Of a stretch of 64,000 nt of DNA, positions 60,352 through 64,000 are shown one piece after another. Within the stretch, counting starts at the first letter, position 1, and each line of letters opens with the position of its first letter. The notes below the pieces were generated by a model, which saw only the letters and a program-made list of their open reading frames with translations, had not been told where the DNA came from and made no database searches. Position numbers and translations under genes: made by a program. Source of the stretch: an uncultured Planctomycetia bacterium (GTDB lineage: Bacteria; Planctomycetota; Phycisphaerae; FEN-1346; JAACEH01); assembly GCA_903929765.1 (NCBI GenBank), contig CAIYVX010000023.1, positions 1-64,000 on the forward strand, read 5' to 3'.

Positions 60352-60909
60352 ATGGAATTCCAAAATCGCGTCGACCAGATCCTCGCCGAGATTCAAAACG
60401 TCCTCCAGCGCGTCGACACCGTCGCCGCCGCGGCCGTCGTCGCCCGCCTCCTGCGCGCCCGGCGCGTTTACGTCGCCGGCGGCGGTCGCTCCGGCCTGAT
60501 GGCCCGCGCCTTTGCCCAACGGCTCATGCACCTCGGCCTGACCACCTACGTCGTCGGCGAAACCACCACCCCGGCCATCCGCCCCGAGGACGTCCTGGTC
60601 GTCTGTTCCGGCTCCGGCGAGACCCAGGTCACCATCCTCGTCAGCGAAGTCGCCAAGGGCATCGGCGCTCACGTCGTCGCCGTCACCGCCAACCGCGATT
60701 CGCCCATCGCCCGCCTGGCCGACACGCTGCTCATCCTCGAAACGCCGCACAAAGGCGCCCCCGGCGAAGGCGCTCCCTCCGTCCAATACGGCGGCGCCCT
60801 CTTCGAGCAGAGCGTCCTCATCCTCTTCGACGCCATCGCCCTGGACATCGGCCTCTCCCTCGGCCGCTCCGAGGAAGAGCTCCGCCAGCGACACGCCAAT
60901 CTGGAATAG
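60352..60909 (+). CDS. hxlB: 6-phospho-3-hexuloisomerase (SIS domain)
   Basis: The 185-residue protein is a single SIS domain with RRVYVAGGGRSGLMARAFAQRLMHLG, VVGETTTPAI, DVLVVCSGSGET and AVTANRDSPIARLAD. The length and the GGRSG/SGSGET pattern match PHI, which converts 3-hexulose-6-phosphate to fructose-6-phosphate in formaldehyde fixation or pentose synthesis. The hxlA synthase is not seen here. A general sugar-phosphate isomerase role cannot be excluded. Confidence 0.85.
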   Translation: MEFQNRVDQILAEIQNVLQRVDTVAAAAVVARLLRARRVYVAGGGRSGLMARAFAQRLMHLGLTTYVVGETTTPAIRPEDVLVVCSGSGETQVTILVSEVAKGIGAHVVAVTANRDSPIARLADTLLILETPHKGAPGEGAPSVQYGGALFEQSVLILFDAIALDIGLSLGRSEEELRQRHANLE

Positions 60910-60921
60910 TGGTTGTTTCTT

Positions 60922-60960
60922 CACCCCTCTCCCTTGACGGGAGAGGGTAGGGTGAGGGTG
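60922..60960. repeat. Dispersed CACCCTCTCCC hairpin repeat
   Basis: CACCCCTCTCCC-TTGAC-GGGAGAGGGTAGGGTGAGGGTG lies behind the isomerase gene, where it could separate it from the convergent sigma factor gene. Confidence 0.85.
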
Positions 60961-61021
60961 CACCTGTTGCTACCATTTCGCCGGAAAAAGTTTTGTCTGT
61001 TTCTGCTTCTTCATGTTGCCG

Positions 61022-62698
61022 CTACTTCCCCGCCAACGTAATCTCCATCGTCTCCCGGTCGATCATGTGCCGCAACTTGTCCAGCGCCTTCGACTCGATC
61101 TGCCGCACCCGTTCCTTGGTCACCCCGAAGTGCCGGCCCACTTGCTCCAGCGTCTGCGGCCCCGGCGTCCCCGCCAGCCCGAACCGCCGCTCCACCACCT
61201 CGCGCTCCCGCTCCGACAGCTTGTGCAGCACCTCCTCGATCGATTGCTTCACGCTCGCGTCCAGTTCCTGCGCCCCTTCCTCTTCGCTCGGGTGCAGGTC
61301 TTCACTGGCCGCCAGGATCTCCTCTTTCCCGGTCATGAACCGATCCAGCCGATAATTTTCCTCCGGAATCGTCCGGGCGAAATTCTTGATGATCGCCCAC
61401 GAAGCGTAGGTCGAGAACTTGAATCCGCGAGCATAATCGAACTTCTCCACCGCCCGCATCAGTGAAATGTTCCCGTCGCTGATCAGTTCAAAGAAGTTCG
61501 ACACGTTCCCGATGTGCCGCTTGGCGATGTTCACCACCAGCCGCAGGTTCGCCTTCACGATCCGGTTCTTCATCTCGTTGGCCTGGGCCAGTAGCCGCTC
61601 CACTTCGTCGATGTCCCGCGACTTTGGCGCCCGCGCCCGCTGCAACTTCTCCTTCAACTTGCTCGTCCGATATTTCAGGTAGTTATATTTGCGGAACAGG
61701 AACGCCTCCTGCTCCTTCGTCAAGAGCGGCGTCCGGTAGAGCGTCCGCAGATAGACCGGCAGCCCCGCCGGGGGCTTGGGCAACCGCGCCGTCGGCTCCG
61801 GCGGCTCCGGCCCCAGTATCACCTTCTCCACCTCCGGCTTGTCGAACTCCGGACTGTAAATGCACTCCGTCGGCTCGCGCAGCAAATGCTCCACCCGCAT
61901 CTCGTTGATGATCCGGTAGATGCTCGACCGCGTCCGGCAATAACGCTTGGCCAGGTTGTGTACGCTCACGCCGCGCCGAAAGCCCCGGTAGAGCGTCTCC
62001 CGGTCCTTTTCGTTCAACTGCTCCAGGGCGTTGGGAAACAGCTTCAGGTCCGGGTGCGTGTCGTCGTAATGCTTGATCGTGTACCGCACCGTCTCCACCG
62101 CCCGGCCCATCTTCCGGGCGATGCGCTTGCTCACCTCGTACAGGCAGCAATGGCAATAATGGCTCAGCCGCCGCGCCCGCCGGATGATCTCCCGCTTCTC
62201 CTCCGGCGTCAGTTGCGAAAACCGCGACGCCTTCTCCACCTTCGGCTGATTACGGCTGATGAACGCCGTCACGCTCGACCCCAGAAACCCGACACGCTTC
62301 TTGCCGTCCGGGAAAACGAATTTCCGCGACACCAGCCCCGCCTTCCGCCACCGGCTGATCGTCTTGCTCGTCACTTTGAACCGGGCCGAAATTTCCTCGA
62401 TCGTCAGCACCTCTTCCGCCTGGTCCGCCGCCCGCAGGTTCATGCTGTCGCTCAGCGTCTCGATCATCCGCACCAGGTCCTGCCGCAACACCGCCCCGGC
62501 AATCGTTTCCAGCGCCGCCGTCCGCGGCCGGTAGCCCGTGATCTGGTAACAGATAAAATCGTATGGGTAATTCTTGGTGGGATCGATCATCCCCAGAAAC
62601 TTTTCCGCCCGCCCCACTTCCTGGGCCCGCACGTGCTCCGGCGAAAAGACCAACTGTTTCGCCAGTTCCTGAATTGCCGCACTGTGGTAGTTCACCAT
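61022..62698 (-). CDS. Sigma-70 family factor with long N-terminal helix-turn-helix region
   Basis: The 558-residue protein has regions 2-4 of a group 1/2 sigma factor in its C-terminal half: IVKANLRLVVNIAKRHIGNVSNFFELISDGNISLMRAVEKFDYARGFKFSTYASWAIIKNF (region 2) and LSEREREVVERRFGLAG, TLEQVGRHFGVTKERVRQIESKALDKLRHM (region 4). The N-terminal 300 residues replace region 1.1 and contain MerR/excisionase-like (LTIEEISARFKVTSKTISRWRKAGLV) and further HTH segments (VSVHNLAKRYCRTRSSIYRIINEM). I recall similar long factors in Planctomycetes. It may be the housekeeping or an alternative sigma factor. Confidence 0.88.
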   Translation of the reverse strand: MVNYHSAAIQELAKQLVFSPEHVRAQEVGRAEKFLGMIDPTKNYPYDFICYQITGYRPRTAALETIAGAVLRQDLVRMIETLSDSMNLRAADQAEEVLTIEEISARFKVTSKTISRWRKAGLVSRKFVFPDGKKRVGFLGSSVTAFISRNQPKVEKASRFSQLTPEEKREIIRRARRLSHYCHCCLYEVSKRIARKMGRAVETVRYTIKHYDDTHPDLKLFPNALEQLNEKDRETLYRGFRRGVSVHNLAKRYCRTRSSIYRIINEMRVEHLLREPTECIYSPEFDKPEVEKVILGPEPPEPTARLPKPPAGLPVYLRTLYRTPLLTKEQEAFLFRKYNYLKYRTSKLKEKLQRARAPKSRDIDEVERLLAQANEMKNRIVKANLRLVVNIAKRHIGNVSNFFELISDGNISLMRAVEKFDYARGFKFSTYASWAIIKNFARTIPEENYRLDRFMTGKEEILAASEDLHPSEEEGAQELDASVKQSIEEVLHKLSEREREVVERRFGLAGTPGPQTLEQVGRHFGVTKERVRQIESKALDKLRHMIDRETMEITLAGK

Positions 62699-63208
62699 GT
62701 CGCACCTTCCGTTTCCGGTCGCCGCCGCTCTTGCCTTCTTCTCTCACCGTCCTCACCCTACCGCGCCGCCCGTTTCCGGTCAACTAGCGCCGTTTTATCC
62801 CCCAAGTGTCCCGCCGCCACGCCCAGTGCCGCAAGTCCCTTAATTCCCGAATTCTACGCCTCTTTTCTGTCCTGTCCACCAGAAGTCCAATCTGGCGTTT
62901 TGCCATTGATGTTTCACCCCTCCCCCTTGGGGGAGGGTAGGGTGAGGGTCGCTGTTTTTTCTTCACCACTCTCCCTTGAGGGGAGAGGGTAGGGTGAGGG
63001 TGTGATGTTTCTGTTGTTGTTTGCTGTTGTTGTTTCCAGGTGCCACACTTTGAAGCTCCGGCCCTGCCGGGGCCAAAGTGTGTTCTTTGTCGTGCCCCCT
63101 TGCCACAGAATGTCACCAAGTCCCATCAGGGCAGCCGTTTTTCTTGCTTCCCACGCCCCTTTTCCTTATCCTGTTCAATACGGAATTTTTTTCGCCGAGG
63201 CATAGCCG
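62699..63208. other. Repeat-filled region between sigma factor and Rieske genes
   Basis: Two copies of the CACCCTCTCCC hairpin (62915-62949 and 62964-63001) and one GTGCCACACTTTG repeat (63040-63085) fill the space between divergent genes. No reading frame here looks real. The divergent promoters could not be identified by eye. Confidence 0.7.
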
Positions 63209-63679
63209 ATGACCGACCCCGCCCCCCAACCTCTCTCGCGCCGCGGCTTTCTCCAGGCCGCCGCCGTCGGCCTCGCCGCTGTCGCCACGGGCCTCGCCGC
63301 CTTCATGGCCGCACGCTTCATCACGCCCGCCCTCCCGCACGCCCAACTCTCCGATTTCACCCTCGACCTCCCCGCCGCATATCCCGAAGGCCAGTCCTTT
63401 GTCCCCACCGCGCGAATTTTCATTGAGCGCCGCGGCAACCGCTTCCGCTGCCTCTCCGCCGAGTGCACCCACCTCGGCTGCATCGTCGCCTGGAATGCCC
63501 CGCGCCGCGAGTTCGACTGTCCCTGTCACGGCTCGGTCTTCACCGCCGACGGCGCCGTACTCAAAGGCCCGGCCGCCCGCCCGCTTCCCGTCCTCCGCCT
63601 GACGCGCGACGCCGGCGGCCGACTCCTCGTCCAGCGCCGCACCTCCGTCGCCCCCGACCAGGCCTGGATCACAATTTGA
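63209..63679 (+). CDS. Rieske iron-sulfur protein of a bc-type complex
   Basis: The 156-residue protein has a twin-arginine N-terminus (LSRRGFLQAAAVGLAAVATGLAAFMA) that also forms the membrane anchor. The 2Fe-2S site is CTHLGC and CPCHGS, in a Rieske fold with GPAARPLPVLRL. It passes electrons from quinol to a cytochrome. The cytochrome b gene follows after eight bases, so both belong to one complex. Confidence 0.93.
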   Translation: MTDPAPQPLSRRGFLQAAAVGLAAVATGLAAFMAARFITPALPHAQLSDFTLDLPAAYPEGQSFVPTARIFIERRGNRFRCLSAECTHLGCIVAWNAPRREFDCPCHGSVFTADGAVLKGPAARPLPVLRLTRDAGGRLLVQRRTSVAPDQAWITI

Positions 63680-63687
63680 GAACTGCT

Positions 63688-64000
63688 ATGAATACCATCA
63701 CGCCAACTCCCGACCGCCCCCGTTCCGCGTACCGCAACTTCTACCACCACCTCCACCCGCTTCGCATCCGCCGCGACAGCCTCCGTCCCGCCGCCACCTT
63801 CGGCCTCGGCCTGATCGCCGTCTCGCTCGTCATCATCATCGTCCTCACCGGTCTCCTCCTCATGTTCCACTACGTCCCCTCGACCGACCCGACCGCCGGG
63901 GCCTACGCTTCGATGCAGGACCTCCGCTGGATTGTCCCCTTCGGCCGCCTCGTCCGGGCCATGCACCGCTGGGCCGCCCACTTCCTCGTCCTCGTCGTCG
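63688..64000 (+). CDS. Cytochrome b subunit (partial, cut by window end)
   Basis: The visible 104 residues begin MNTITPTPDRPRSAYRNFYHHLHPLRI. A first transmembrane helix follows (FGLGLIAVSLVIIIVLTGLLLMFHYVP), then WIVPFGRLVRAMHRWAAHFLVLVV, which carries the His of the heme-binding helix (HRWAAH). This is the N-terminal half of a b6/bc1-type cytochrome b. Its pairing with the Rieske gene gives a quinol-oxidising complex. Confidence 0.9.
   Translation, partial: MNTITPTPDRPRSAYRNFYHHLHPLRIRRDSLRPAATFGLGLIAVSLVIIIVLTGLLLMFHYVPSTDPTAGAYASMQDLRWIVPFGRLVRAMHRWAAHFLVLVV

Overview
The window is GC-rich bacterial DNA that most resembles a Planctomycetota genome, perhaps class Phycisphaerae. This placement is an inference from gene content: a long vegetative-type sigma factor with an N-terminal helix-turn-helix extension, tandem PEP-CTERM proteins with HAF-type repeats, a lipoprotein GH43 hydrolase, stand-alone HdrB/HdrC subunits, many short dispersed hairpin repeats, and several promoters whose -10 box lies so close to the ATG that the mRNA must be nearly leaderless. 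No rRNA gene or CRISPR array was seen; one tRNA gene is present.

Left part (1-25.6 kb, mostly accessory). An SNF2 helicase fused to an Mrr-type nuclease is followed by a minus-strand sugar/lactate group (TIM-barrel protein, LarA-like racemase, GH43 lipoprotein), a small DNA-repair pair (YcaQ-like glycosylase, GIY-YIG protein), and a lipoprotein with two metallopeptidase-like domains flanked by 90-bp direct repeats. A TetR regulator is divergent from an RND efflux pump operon whose outer-membrane channel gene is cut off after its signal peptide. An ArsR regulator precedes a four-domain CoA-disulfide/persulfide reductase and a copper P-type ATPase. A DUF883/YqjE-like pair and an AI-2E family permease with an extra C-terminal domain close this part.

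Middle (25.6-36.6 kb). Two tandem PEP-CTERM/HAF proteins sit behind a structured leader RNA. After a truncated alpha/beta hydrolase comes an island of about 8 kb that ends in the 3' end of a tRNA-Pro(CGG) gene. It carries a duplicated leader, a small unknown gene, a sigma-like factor, a prohead protease-major capsid fusion, a RepA-like AAA ATPase, an iteron/hairpin block that looks like a replication origin, a zinc-finger protein, a small conserved-looking protein and a large serine recombinase. No portal, terminase or tail gene is visible, so it looks like a capsid-encoding integrative element or satellite. This is the most unusual system in the window.

Right part (36.6-64 kb, mostly core genes). 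These are a phosphoesterase-tetraheme cytochrome lipoprotein, a probable small RNA with its own promoter and terminator, trpE, a UroD-like methyltransferase, a lipoate cluster (lpd, lipB, lipA with an in-frame repeat insertion, and a free-standing lipoyl domain), tmk and holB, a Zur/Fur-boxed zinc/manganese ABC transporter, dgt/HIT/FmdB, glmM, glutamate dehydrogenase, the alpha half of a class I fumarase, ribF, a NifU-like scaffold, a ferredoxin, a DHH phosphoesterase, hdrC/hdrB, a hexulose-phosphate isomerase, the sigma factor, and the start of a Rieske/cytochrome b complex cut by the window end. Three kinds of short palindromic repeat are scattered between these core genes.
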